DNA from: Lineus longissimus
Lineage: Eukaryota > Nemertea > Pilidiophora > Heteronemertea > Lineidae
NCBI RefSeq assembly: GCF_910592395.1
Contig: NC_088318.1
Span: forward strand, 2,110,001 to 2,170,000
Direction: 5' to 3'
DNA: 60,000 nucleotides
Shown piece by piece: positions 13,623 through 24,111 of the stretch. The position numbers and the translations under genes were made by a program. Under the pieces are notes generated by a model. That model saw nothing but the letters and a program-made list of their open reading frames with translations. It had not been told where the DNA came from and did no database searches. Every line of letters starts with the position of its first letter. The first letter of the stretch is position 1.

Positions 13623-16600
13623 CTAACCTGAGTGTCCTGGCGATGGGTCTTCATCTGACTGTCCAATTTCAATGGATCTGTAGACTGATCTCGGCTTGCG
13701 CTGGTACACGACCACTTCCATGTCGCTCATGGGGTCCTGGTCCTGCTGACAATCACGCAACGACAACGCATGCACAAACCTCTTCATAATCCTGGCAACC
13801 TTAGCGCACTTGGGAATGTTCAGCTTGTGTCCACCCAGTGCATTCACCTTGGGCATGAAGTAGAGAGGAATGAATCCTTGAGACAAGCCATCCTCAAGCT
13901 CATCATACACTCGACAGACCATCTCACCAAGACTGAGATCAGAGCGGAGGAAGTCTTCGACATTCTTAAAGAATATCATCTTGAGCATGTAGCTAGTGAT
14001 GTATTTGTCCATATTCCTCGGATATGATCCCTCGTCAGTGACCATGATACGGCAAACATCAGGATTCCTCAGACACTTAGCCAACACATACACATCTTTG
14101 ACTCTCTTCTCCAGTCGCTGCATGTGATAAGTTTCTAAATGAGCAAACGATATCTTCCACAGTGTTCTGAGTTCCTCTTCGGTGTATTCCTTAGCCAAGT
14201 CACTTCTGGCATGTGGTGGCTTAGGGACAAGATAGTAGCCATGTCGTTTTAAGTCATCACCATCCAATAACCAGGTTTTAGAAAGAGCACCCTCTGGCCA
14301 GTGTGCTACATGAAAACAAGGCACAACATCTACTGATATGTGTACATTAACTGTGCGATCATCATTGAACCAGACTATGCGAAATGGGGATGTAGCTCTT
14401 CTGTTTGAGTTTTTGATTGAAAAATCTTCACAAAATTGCACGAGGTGTTTCGAAAGTTTTGTCAAATCCCGTAAACTCATTGACAATTCTTTCGCAAAGT
14501 CAGAATGGAATGCTTTGCTCCCATCTTTTAGAAAATAATGTCCGTTTTCTCTTGAATACGTAGCATAATCATGTCCAGATGCTGTCAAATGTGATTGTTC
14601 TTCACATTCTACCTTTGCGACTTCGACAAGGAAATCCATTTCATCTGGCAAACCAACTTTCGTCCCTTCTGCTGAACTTCCACAACTTCTTACGTGAAGC
14701 TTTTGGAAATTTTTAAGTTTCTCACAAACCCTGCAAATAGCTTCATAAACTTCATCATGAATTTCAGTTGAGTATTCGATGCACTGCGCATCACCAAGCC
14801 CAGGTGTGGAGAGGAGACACTTCATCCTATGACAGGATGTGCGAGGAACACAGTCTTGATCAACTCTTTCTACTACTTTTTCAGCTGTACATGTTTCTTT
14901 TAAAGTGTTGTAGTCAACATATGAAGCTAGTGGCAAGCATTCAAATCGTGGAGTGCTGCGTGGAACACTTTTATTGACGTCACTCGCATCTATGATCAAC
15001 AGCCGCATGATGTCAAGGTCGCCACCATAGCAAGCGCCATCCAAGATGGAATGGAATATTTGCTCCGGGATATTTCCGTTTATTCCAAAGACCTTCAAGA
15101 AGCCTGCAACAGATGAGCCTTCTGTTCTGGATAATACAAAACTCGATCTATTGTCCATTGCATCTGAAGCCTTGTTACGAACAAGAGATAGTAACATTTC
15201 GACCAATTCTGTTTTCCCACCTTGAATGATGCATGTATACAATACAGTTTCTGATAACCATAGGCCAGGTATTTGAACACCGTAACTTTTGGCAATGGTC
15301 GCTGCTTTTTCATCTAAAGGCGGCACAGCACCCAAGACTATATCACAGGGAGTAGCGCCGCCTTCAATCAAGCACCTTGCAATCTCGATATCACGATTGT
15401 TGGTGATTAACTCGGAAAGTGCCGTGAGAGAAGTATAACAATCTCCAACCACAGGGTTTGCTCCATATTGTAGGAGACACTGGACCATCTCAGCGTCATG
15501 GTGGTGGAGAGCGAATAGGAGCGGTTCAATTCCATGTATGAATTCAGCATTTGGGTCGGCTCCTTTCTCGATGAGATATGCTACAGTTTCAGTGTCATCT
15601 CTCAGGCATGCAAGATGAAGTGGTTGGGTTCCTCTCCTCATAGCGCCATCCATTCTGGCTCCAAGTGAAGCAAGTGCCTTAACCATATTGGTGTCGGATC
15701 GTTCTATAGCGAGAAACAAGGGCGTTGAGGTGTCATGTTTCGAGAGGAGGTCAGCCCCTGATTCTACCAGTGTTTTTATGGTGTGTGTTATCCTCGTTTC
15801 TGTTAACCCACTCAACAGGTGGGAGAGCAGTGTTGCCTCTCTCTTCCTCAGACAATTCATATCTGCTCCTGCACTACACAACAGTTTAACCATACTGATG
15901 TCACCTTTCACCACCGACTCATCAAAAATATCAACAACATCAAACTTCATATTGACATCTGCCCCAAGTCTGATTAACAATTTTATCACTTCAATCATTT
16001 CAAAACGCTCCGAGTGTTTCAAATAGGCCACGACATGAAATACTACAGCATATAGAGCTGTTATCCCTTTAAGGATTGATCTATCTAGCCGAGCACCATG
16101 ACTTAGAAGCACCTTGGCAATCTCTGCATTTCCTCTCGTAATGGCCTCTCCGATGGCATAACAAGCAGTGTCATATCGTGCGTTGATATTTGCGCCACAA
16201 CGGACTAGGTGCTCCAGCATGTGAAGGTCCTTCTCAAGACTTGCTGTTAAGATTGGGTACTCCGTCATATATTGCACATTAACATCAGCACCATGCAAGA
16301 CTAAACAACGGACAAGGTCTGGTTTCTCTGATATAATTGCTTCACGAATAGCCGATGACCAAGTGTACGGAAGGTTGAAGTCTACTCCTAACTTTGCTAA
16401 AAAGGTATAACATTCGGGATCATTGTTGCCTCTTAGCGTGCAGTGTTTCACGGGGGTGACGTTGGTCAAGTTCAAATCATTTGCATCGGCCCCATGGTCT
16501 AATAAAGCCTGTACGATCTGCACATTCCCAGTTTGAACAGCCAAGTGCACGGCCAAGCCAGTGTTGTAAGGAGCATTGACATCTGCTCCGTTTCTGACCA

Positions 16601-17195
16601 AATGCTCTAGGACTTCCTTTTCTCTCAGATCCAATGCTACAAAGAATGCAGTCACACCAACAAGTGTCATATCGTTACAAGTAGCTAAGCCTAAGTTTGC
16701 CAATATGTTTACTGCTCTGAGGCTCTCCATTCGTATAGCTTCACTTAGCGATGTGATGTTGTTATACCTCGCATTAATGTCTGCACCAAACTTTAACAAA
16801 CAGTCAATGAGCTGGATCTTTTGCTTCTCAATAATGCTCCTGCAAGCCTTTTTCAGGTCGAAGATTCGTTGCAGTTTTACCGGATCATTCTCACCTGTCA
16901 ATGAGGGCAGACGACCTTTCATTATCATCTCTACCTTGTCGTCTGCTGGGCTTTTCACGGCAATATGTAATGGCGTCATCTGACGTAGATCCCTGGCATT
17001 GATATCAGCTCTTAACCCAACCAAGTGTTCAATCATTCCTAGCCTGAAGCCGTATCCTGCGGTCCAATGAAGCACTGTCCTTCTCATGCTATCGGTACAA
17101 TTCACGTCGACTCCATCCTCCAGCACCAGTCTCGTCACCTCCGAGGGATCATCCATGTCAATTGCTGCTCTGAACAATTCAGAAAACCCTGACAT
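13623..17195 (-). CDS. Ankyrin-repeat protein with C-terminal Mab-21/cGAS-like nucleotidyltransferase domain (candidate ankyrin-cGLR)
   Basis: One uninterrupted ORF of 1190 residues. Residues 1 to about 770 carry about 17 ankyrin repeats, visible as recurring GADVN/GADIN-type turns (GVDVNC, RADINA, GADINA, GADVNA, GADANDLN, GANINA, GADPNA), several degenerate. From about 791 to 1165 lies a Mab-21-type fold: G839-S840, then E852-M-D854 (PDEMDFLVEV), then D956 in HISVDVVPCF. G839 to E852 is 13 residues, as from G212 to E225 in human cGAS, and D854 to D956 is 102 against 92 there. The helical half is also present: WKISFAHLE near the middle, SYMLKMIFFKN, and a C-terminal GFIPLYFMPKVNAL block as in Mab-21 proteins. 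No cGAS-type zinc thumb is seen. By family knowledge such proteins make cyclic dinucleotide signals on sensing nucleic acid; activity here is inference. The start ATG has a good context (ATCAACATG) and is followed at once by the first repeat. The stop is TAG at 13,625-13,623. A weak donor-like CAG/GTTAGG overlaps the stop, so a further 3' exon is not fully excluded. No canonical AATAAA was found nearby; the best is an AATAAG at 13,350-13,355. Confidence 0.93.
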   Translation of the reverse strand: MSGFSELFRAAIDMDDPSEVTRLVLEDGVDVNCTDSMRRTVLHWTAGYGFRLGMIEHLVGLRADINARDLRQMTPLHIAVKSPADDKVEMIMKGRLPSLTGENDPVKLQRIFDLKKACRSIIEKQKIQLIDCLLKFGADINARYNNITSLSEAIRMESLRAVNILANLGLATCNDMTLVGVTAFFVALDLREKEVLEHLVRNGADVNAPYNTGLAVHLAVQTGNVQIVQALLDHGADANDLNLTNVTPVKHCTLRGNNDPECYTFLAKLGVDFNLPYTWSSAIREAIISEKPDLVRCLVLHGADVNVQYMTEYPILTASLEKDLHMLEHLVRCGANINARYDTACYAIGEAITRGNAEIAKVLLSHGARLDRSILKGITALYAVVFHVVAYLKHSERFEMIEVIKLLIRLGADVNMKFDVVDIFDESVVKGDISMVKLLCSAGADMNCLRKREATLLSHLLSGLTETRITHTIKTLVESGADLLSKHDTSTPLFLAIERSDTNMVKALASLGARMDGAMRRGTQPLHLACLRDDTETVAYLIEKGADPNAEFIHGIEPLLFALHHHDAEMVQCLLQYGANPVVGDCYTSLTALSELITNNRDIEIARCLIEGGATPCDIVLGAVPPLDEKAATIAKSYGVQIPGLWLSETVLYTCIIQGGKTELVEMLLSLVRNKASDAMDNRSSFVLSRTEGSSVAGFLKVFGINGNIPEQIFHSILDGACYGGDLDIMRLLIIDASDVNKSVPRSTPRFECLPLASYVDYNTLKETCTAEKVVERVDQDCVPRTSCHRMKCLLSTPGLGDAQCIEYSTEIHDEVYEAICRVCEKLKNFQKLHVRSCGSSAEGTKVGLPDEMDFLVEVAKVECEEQSHLTASGHDYATYSRENGHYFLKDGSKAFHSDFAKELSMSLRDLTKLSKHLVQFCEDFSIKNSNRRATSPFRIVWFNDDRTVNVHISVDVVPCFHVAHWPEGALSKTWLLDGDDLKRHGYYLVPKPPHARSDLAKEYTEEELRTLWKISFAHLETYHMQRLEKRVKDVYVLAKCLRNPDVCRIMVTDEGSYPRNMDKYITSYMLKMIFFKNVEDFLRSDLSLGEMVCRVYDELEDGLSQGFIPLYFMPKVNALGGHKLNIPKCAKVARIMKRFVHALSLRDCQQDQDPMSDMEVVVYQRKPRSVYRSIEIGQSDEDPSPGHSG

Positions 17196-17417
17196 GTTGA
17201 TTACTTTGTCTAGATCACTGCAAGGTTGGTCTTGTCAATTTGTTCTTTGTGAATGAGAGCAGACGATGTCAAACCTCAGTAACACAAAGTAATCTTGTAG
17301 AAATCGTTTCGAGCCGGATAGTACAATGTAGTAGTAGATTGCCTCACATGCAGCGAGTCACTGCACGAACGCATTTTGGTCAACACATCGACCAACACTC
17401 AAACAGTTACTGACCTT

Positions 17418-17455
17418 ATGCATTGGAGTGCACATGATGCATTGGAGTGCACATG
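17418..17455. repeat. Two exact tandem copies of a 19-bp unit
   Basis: ATGCATTGGAGTGCACATG occurs at 17,418 and again at 17,437. A degenerate GATGCATACAACGTGGAGTG follows at about 17,469. It lies some 230 bp upstream of the ankyrin-cGLR start codon on the minus strand, so it may be part of its promoter region. Confidence 0.85.
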
Positions 17456-19875
17456 ATCGAGAGTCGGGATGCATACAACGTGGAGTGCATTGGACGTAGT
17501 CGTATCTGAAACCACTCTGTATTCACTTCTATACGAGGATGATCCGATACCTCGTGTCCATCGTCCACGGAATTCGGGGTAGCTTCATGCCCTCAGTCGT
17601 CACTAGACGTGGCCAGTCTTTGAATAGATTCAGGTCCAATGCAGACATGATATTCCAGCATATTAGAATGTATGGAGTAGGTCGCCTCATTACACTGCTA
17701 TCACAGCGCCGGAGTATGGGTTTTCCCCATGATATGTACTGGTATTTGCCAATAACGCCAGCCTGCCTTGGTCTACACGCGATAGCATATTGTATTGGGT
17801 CGATATACACTACAGTCTCAAGAATAATGTACACGGTACAAACATATTTGCGAATGCTAGCTTTGATATCGGTCACGAGGTCCTTGCATTGCATGATATT
17901 AATCCTTTCAGAAATTTTACCATTATATCATCATCTTTCACCAGGTCTATCAATATACTGCCTTTCTCGCATATTTCAAGACGCATAGGAGTGGAAAAGC
18001 CCGGAATCTCAGGATGTCATCATTCGTGAATTTGACACATTATCTGTAACAACCTTCCTTGGTTATAAAATGTCGGCCTACTGCATTTTCACTTTGACTT
18101 GCAAAGGCCTTATCGTATAAATTCCTATGTAGGGAAACCTATAATAATTTGACCGAAAAAGAGTATACTGTTGATTGGCTGGAGAAATCGTGACCACCAC
18201 CTGGCCGTGCGATGGGTATCGTATAGAGGGGAGAAAGATATGACTGACTGGTTTTTCGAGGATGCCAGACCAGCAGAATCGTCATGGAAGAAGACACTAC
18301 ATGTACCAGCGGTGAACAGAACTCTAAATGAGGGATCTCCTTAGTTATCAACAGCAGTTTATCAGAGGTAGTAACTGGCCTCTCACCCCATACATCCTTA
18401 TGATCACGATCATGATATTATCGCATAGATTTACCTATATATAAAAAAAGATGTTTAATCAGTAGACAGTACCACTCTGAGCAGATCGATTTGGAAAGGG
18501 TTGATGAATTCTTCTTCTAATAACTGCTGTTATCATCAATATAATGATAGGCTACGATAAAGTATATCTTATATGGATAGTTGTAGTTTTATCATCAGCC
18601 CTTTCCACGCCCCGGGACATAACCTCCAATATTTGCTTAGATATTAAAAATAAAGATACCATATATTATCCCAGTCGCGTATTCAAATACTTCTCTGTGT
18701 TCGAATGAAAACGAAAGCAAAACTATTTTTGTATTGTGTGAGATTTGACACTTGAAGTTCAATTGAATAAGAAAAAAACCACTCTATAAAACGTCCACCA
18801 CTTGAAGGGATGGATGAAAGGTGTTCCCGGCACGCAAGGTGCGAAAGCCTCGCTGCTGACGTCGCCGCTCTGTAGTCAAGGTCTATTGTATTCGCGAGCT
18901 AAATCACCGCTCCATGCTCCTTTTATGGCGTTGATCGCTTTGTAAAAAATAGGAAAAAAAGTGTATGATTTCTAATTTTGGACGAAACGAGGAGATTTTT
19001 TATTGTGTGGGTACAATGCTGATGTCAAAATGGGGCACCTGGTTCTAATGTACCTTCTTGACACCGGACTGGACATCTTCATAACAGTTAATATTAGTTT
19101 CCACGGGATGAGACCTTTCAAGATATCATTATGCGGCGATTGACAAAAAAATAACGAAGATATTTCTTTTGAGAAAACACGCGGAGGGAGACCACTTAAC
19201 TTTCTTTTATTGGGTATTTAGCTGGTGATGTTGAATTTGCCCGATGCGGGTTGAAACCAGAAAGAAACCCATGAGTAAAAGCATTGTTTTTGCACGTATT
19301 CATTGGTGGATGTGACACACTATGCATTGTGCTCGCACTGATACAAAACTTTGGCTCTTCTCGATGTCAGTTTGGCCTATAAAAAAGTAGAAGACAATCT
19401 CTGGCATGCTGAAAAGAACGTTGGCTCATCGAGGAGTTAGTTAGAACACACACTGTGATTATTATCCCCTAGCTCATCTAAGGCCTGATTCCATGAGACC
19501 CTTTCTTGGGGAATTTGCTCTACCGGAATCAAGCCTTTACTTTCTGAACCATCGCCGCCCGTTCCACCTGTCCCAACCATCCTCTGTGGCGGATTACCTC
19601 GACCGAGCACCTCTTCAGCTATTCACGGCGGCCACAAAAGAGAAAAAAACTACACCAAGCAATCACTGAATTATGAATAACAACAAACTGATGAATTTGC
19701 ACTTGATATAAGAACCGACACAAGTTGATATGCACTGACAAGGGTTGGGTGGAGTCAAGAGCCAACAACTCCGTAAGGCGGCTGCCGACTCCGTGATTTC
19801 ATCATAAAAATTCAACCGTCTTTGTCAGAACATGAAAACGAACCGAACGCACGGGATGTAAAGATCTTGAATATT

Positions 19876-19979
19876 TTTGTTTGTTTTTGTTGTTATTGCT
19901 GCTACTACTGCTGCTACTACTGCTGCTACTACTGCTGCTGCTGCTGTTGTTATTGTTGTTGTTATTGTTGCTGTTGTTC
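19876..19979. repeat. Trinucleotide microsatellite (CTG/CTA and GTT/ATT units)
   Basis: About 100 bp of alternating CTGCTACTA blocks, then CTG runs, then GTT/ATT runs. The minus-strand reading as poly-Ser and poly-Asn is a by-product of the repeat. Confidence 0.95.
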
Positions 19980-22900
19980 ATTGACCAAACGACCGTGATG
20001 TAACACGATGTACTTGCGTGAATGTTGCACCAAGTCAAGTCGGAGGGAGGTTTCCGATAACAATGCATGCACAACTGTATCCCCAGCAGTTCATTTCTTC
20101 TGTTTAGCAAAGGACGGGCAGTTCGAAGCAATTTCCTCAGCTGCAGGTGACAATAAGATCGCCGATACGGAAACCCAAACAGGTGAAATCTAGTGGGTTG
20201 TCCCGATTAATAGCCCCTGAATACAGCGACAAGAATAAGTATTATTTGCTCGGAAAGTATCGACCAGAAAACAAAGCAATGGACCTGGCATTTAAGGCAA
20301 TGAATGTACTTATTGTTAGGAAAAACACTCGGGTTCTTTCACCGGGTTTGCGAGTAACGAGATCACGTTGCGTCCGCCTACGGCAGGGCTCCTTGACTCT
20401 TCCGCCGATGGCCACTCGGAGCTATCAGCCCCACCCACTACGACTCGGAACCGGCTCGCACCGGGGACTTATGAATACCATATTAAGGCGGATAAAAATA
20501 CTTCTGTTACAAATGAAGTCCTCAAGAGCCGTTATTAAATGTGCTCTAATATATAATCATTCTAATAATACCAGTCGCCAGAATGTGCGGATTGAAGTAA
20601 ATTTGCTGTCTGGAAGATAAGGGCAACGCGATTGGTTTCGCCCTGTTGTGACGGCTCATTCTCCATCATTCGTCTCTAAAGAACGACTCCGAAAACAGTT
20701 CCCGGGGAAGTAGTCACTGTCCGAAGTGCTATTGATATCCATTTTTACATACAGGAGTTAAGTATCTTTTCTCATAAATTGTACAGGGGAATCCAGGATC
20801 TAGAGAAAGAGGAAGATTCCCCAGTACTCCCCACTCAAAATCCTAACCACTCGCAAAAGTACATGGTCAAGACAATGACAGTAATGAGCAGACTTATTTA
20901 GTTTAAAGCATGTCACATCTTACATCGGACAAGGAACCCGTCCTCTCCTATTTGCAATCAATGAAGCCGCTCGCCCTTGTGTGTTTGCCAAGCGGTTCGG
21001 TCTAACCATTTGCGGGGAAAGTTCTAGTAACTGCAAAAATTATCCTTTTCATTCTCACCAACATGACCGACTATATACACACATCGTAATCATCTTGGAT
21101 GTGCATAGTGGTGAAGCTGCTCGGACATGTCGGAAGATTGAGAGATCCAATCCATTAAAAAAGGATCATATTCCCTCCATTTTGATCACGGCTCCTTGTT
21201 TGCATAACCGGCTGCGATGTCATTCAGTGGGAAGGGCACATGGAGACCACGTCTGTCTTACCGCATGCATGGACTGGGTGCCACGACAAACAGTCGCCTG
21301 CATCTGGTCTAATACTTTTCACTGTAAAAATCCTTGAGGTCAATCTGTAGCAACCTGATTATCACCACTGAATATTTGTGATATCTAATTACATACGTAC
21401 TGCAGTTAAACATGGTCTGAAGTCTCCCATCTTGATCCCCAAGACCTTTGATAGCCTTTATGATGCTAAACCCCAGAGCAGCAATTCTTTCTGGAGTTCG
21501 CTTGTGATGGATGTGTCTATTTTGCAGGTCTTCTTCAAGTATAAATGATGCTAGTTGTTACGTCATGTATATATTTCTAGTCTAAGAAACTGTTTTATTC
21601 CTTGGAAATGTCTTCATACATTGCGTACTAACAGAAAACACTGAACGAGGCTGGTCGGAGGTTTTTGTTTAGCCTGCTGTCGTCTGCTGAGCAGAGTGAT
21701 CGTTGGTTGTTGAGCACGCGCGGACCAGGGATGGATCCGAATGTTTTCTTTCCGTGTCTACGCCAAAGCTGAATCAACAGTCTTGTACCAGCACATCATT
21801 TATTTATCACTTGGATCAATTGTAGCCATCATTTCGGATGGACTTTTCCATTTTTGGGACGATTGTTCGCCAAACTCGCTGGCCATTCCCGGAAACAAAA
21901 CACTGCACGGCGCAGGCGCATACTTGCCACCTGTTGGCGATTTGGACAAAACGAAAACATTCTCAGATGAATTATAAATCGAGTAAACACGTTATGATCA
22001 CACAAGGGAAGCGTGTGCGTATTTTTAACCGATTTGCCTAAATCTTTTGTTTGGAGGTTTACAATGATTATTATTTATATCTGGTTTTAAATAGCAACAC
22101 TCAGCCTCCGATTCCCACCATGCTTTTCGAAGTCTGGCAATCACTCAAAATTCGAATAGGAGGTGATGTCCCGGGATGTAATGCGAGCATCCCCATTGTT
22201 GCTCAGCCTGGGACATTGTTGATTGACATCTTACCTACCCTCTCTGACATTAATCGGTTTACCTGCGAGATCGAATGACTGAGGTGTACGGTGGACAGAG
22301 CACAACAATGGGAGGACAATGGCTGCGCACGCGAGCCGCACGCGCCACAAGATGGTGGCGTGCTTATACATCCGGACTGTGTCTTCCCGAGTGAGGACAT
22401 GGGACAAAATGAGGACATTTAGAGATTTGATGAGGACGAAACATGATCATTCACTTTTTAGCAATGTCAACCTTTCAGCAATCTTTCGTAGGAAGGTGAA
22501 ATCCATCTCCTGGTTGTGTGTCTCCATTGTTGGGTCTTGTTGAATGAATGTCGTGACAGGCTGCAGAATCTGAGCAACCAGCATGAGCCAGGTCTTCCGT
22601 GCATTTCCCTTTGAAACATTATAGCTAAAAGATGCCGTGTCTTTCTTTTGTACAATTATTCTTTTGGTACCTCAAACATCATTCTTCATATTGTATCAGG
22701 AAACAGCGCGTACGAAACAAATCATGATCATGGTGTCTTTTGTCGTTTTTACCTCACTAACATAGTGATGAAAGTAACTGAAGCGTTTCCAAACGCAACT
22801 ACAGTGTCTCCTTCTTTCTATGGGTAAACAATTTTATAGTTCTCTATTTTGCCATTTGAACCGCATTCGCCAATCCTGTATTGGTGGAGGGTTAACCTCA

Positions 22901-24087
22901 ACTATTTGTTTCTTTTTGTGGTAACTGTTACTTCTTTTTGCTCTCCCTCTGATAAAAGATCCACAGCGTGATATCGGGGGCCAGCGTCTTGGAGTTGGAA
23001 TCATGTCATATGGCGTCCCAAACAAAGACTGGAAAGACAACCGAGGTCAAATTACCATAGCTATGCACAGCGCCCAACGCAACGAAATCTCCATTATTCC
23101 AAATTTAACTCCTTTATCTTGGTTCAGTGGAAGATCAGAAAGCGTCATGTGTTGCACGGAAGACTTTGTTAGACAATGGATGCTCTATAATGAGATTTTA
23201 CAGTAGGTTTCCTCGAATTGACTTGAACCTCATTAGCTGTTGGAATCAAAAAGAAAGATTTGGTTCCGTTTTGTACTTAATTGGCTTCATGGAGCAGGAG
23301 CTCGGAGCAATTACCGTTGCCATAGATATTGGAGTCCGTGAGAGGACGACATGCGCGTGAGGCGGCCATGTCTAAGAAACCAGAAAAACGCCACCAATTT
23401 TAACAGAGATTCATCAAGTCGACAAAGAGAAGAGTATCTGAAATGCTTCGCCAAGATCTTCAATGACTGTCTTTTATAACAGAAATGGCACATGTGGTGC
23501 ATTTGGTATAAAACGTATTGAAAGTCGTTGTCATGGGTGTTAGGGCTTTTCGAAGCAACTTCAGGTGCCCGTCCGTGAATGGTCAACTAAAAATACGGTA
23601 CGAATTGTATGTTGAAGCTCTGTAAACTTCGGTGCACCTTTGGTTTCGCTTTGTTCACTATTACCTGTCTGAGGTGGTCTCCGGCGTAGAAACGGGATGA
23701 GCCCAAGCAGTTGGGTCTCCTCACTTAAGCCATGAACATCACAACAAAACAGATCCAGTTTTATCTCGTTCTCACACACAGAATCTTGCATGTTCTCAAA
23801 CAACGAACATGTTACTGAAAAAAACCTGCATGCTTTATCTTGTTATAACAACCGCACGATCCTTTCCACCATTGTCTTCTAAAGCGCATCTATGGCCAGA
23901 GAATAATGGTATCATTCTCATCACAGCGCAAGTGGCCGCAGAAATTGCAAGGACAAGGTATTAACTTTCGCTGGATGGAGCTCCACGGCGGCTTGGGTTT
24001 CAGTTATTGGAGGCAAGTACCCGTGTTGCCACCGCGATCGGCACTTGGAGCCCCGTCAAGTGACTCGCTACAATGACACTCTGATGC

Positions 24088-24111
24088 AGATAGAACACTA
24101 GTGTTCTATCT
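24088..24111. repeat. Perfect 24-bp palindrome
   Basis: AGATAGAACACT is followed directly by its exact reverse complement. The core AGAACA-CTAG-TGTTCT resembles an inverted steroid-receptor half-site pair, but with a 4-bp rather than the usual 3-bp spacer. Confidence 0.9.

Noticed and set aside
17529-17988. Overlapping ORFs of 121 (minus) and 149 (plus) codons upstream of the ankyrin-cGLR gene
   Set aside because: Neither resembles a protein family I know. Overlap on both strands suggests chance openness, though a relic gene cannot be excluded.
19802-20131. Minus-strand ORF rich in Ser and Asn
   Set aside because: It is produced by the CTG/GTT microsatellite; no domain lies outside the repeat.
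20147-20620. 157-codon plus-strand ORF
   Set aside because: Arg/Leu-rich with no motif, no clear splice context and no repeat structure; probably chance.
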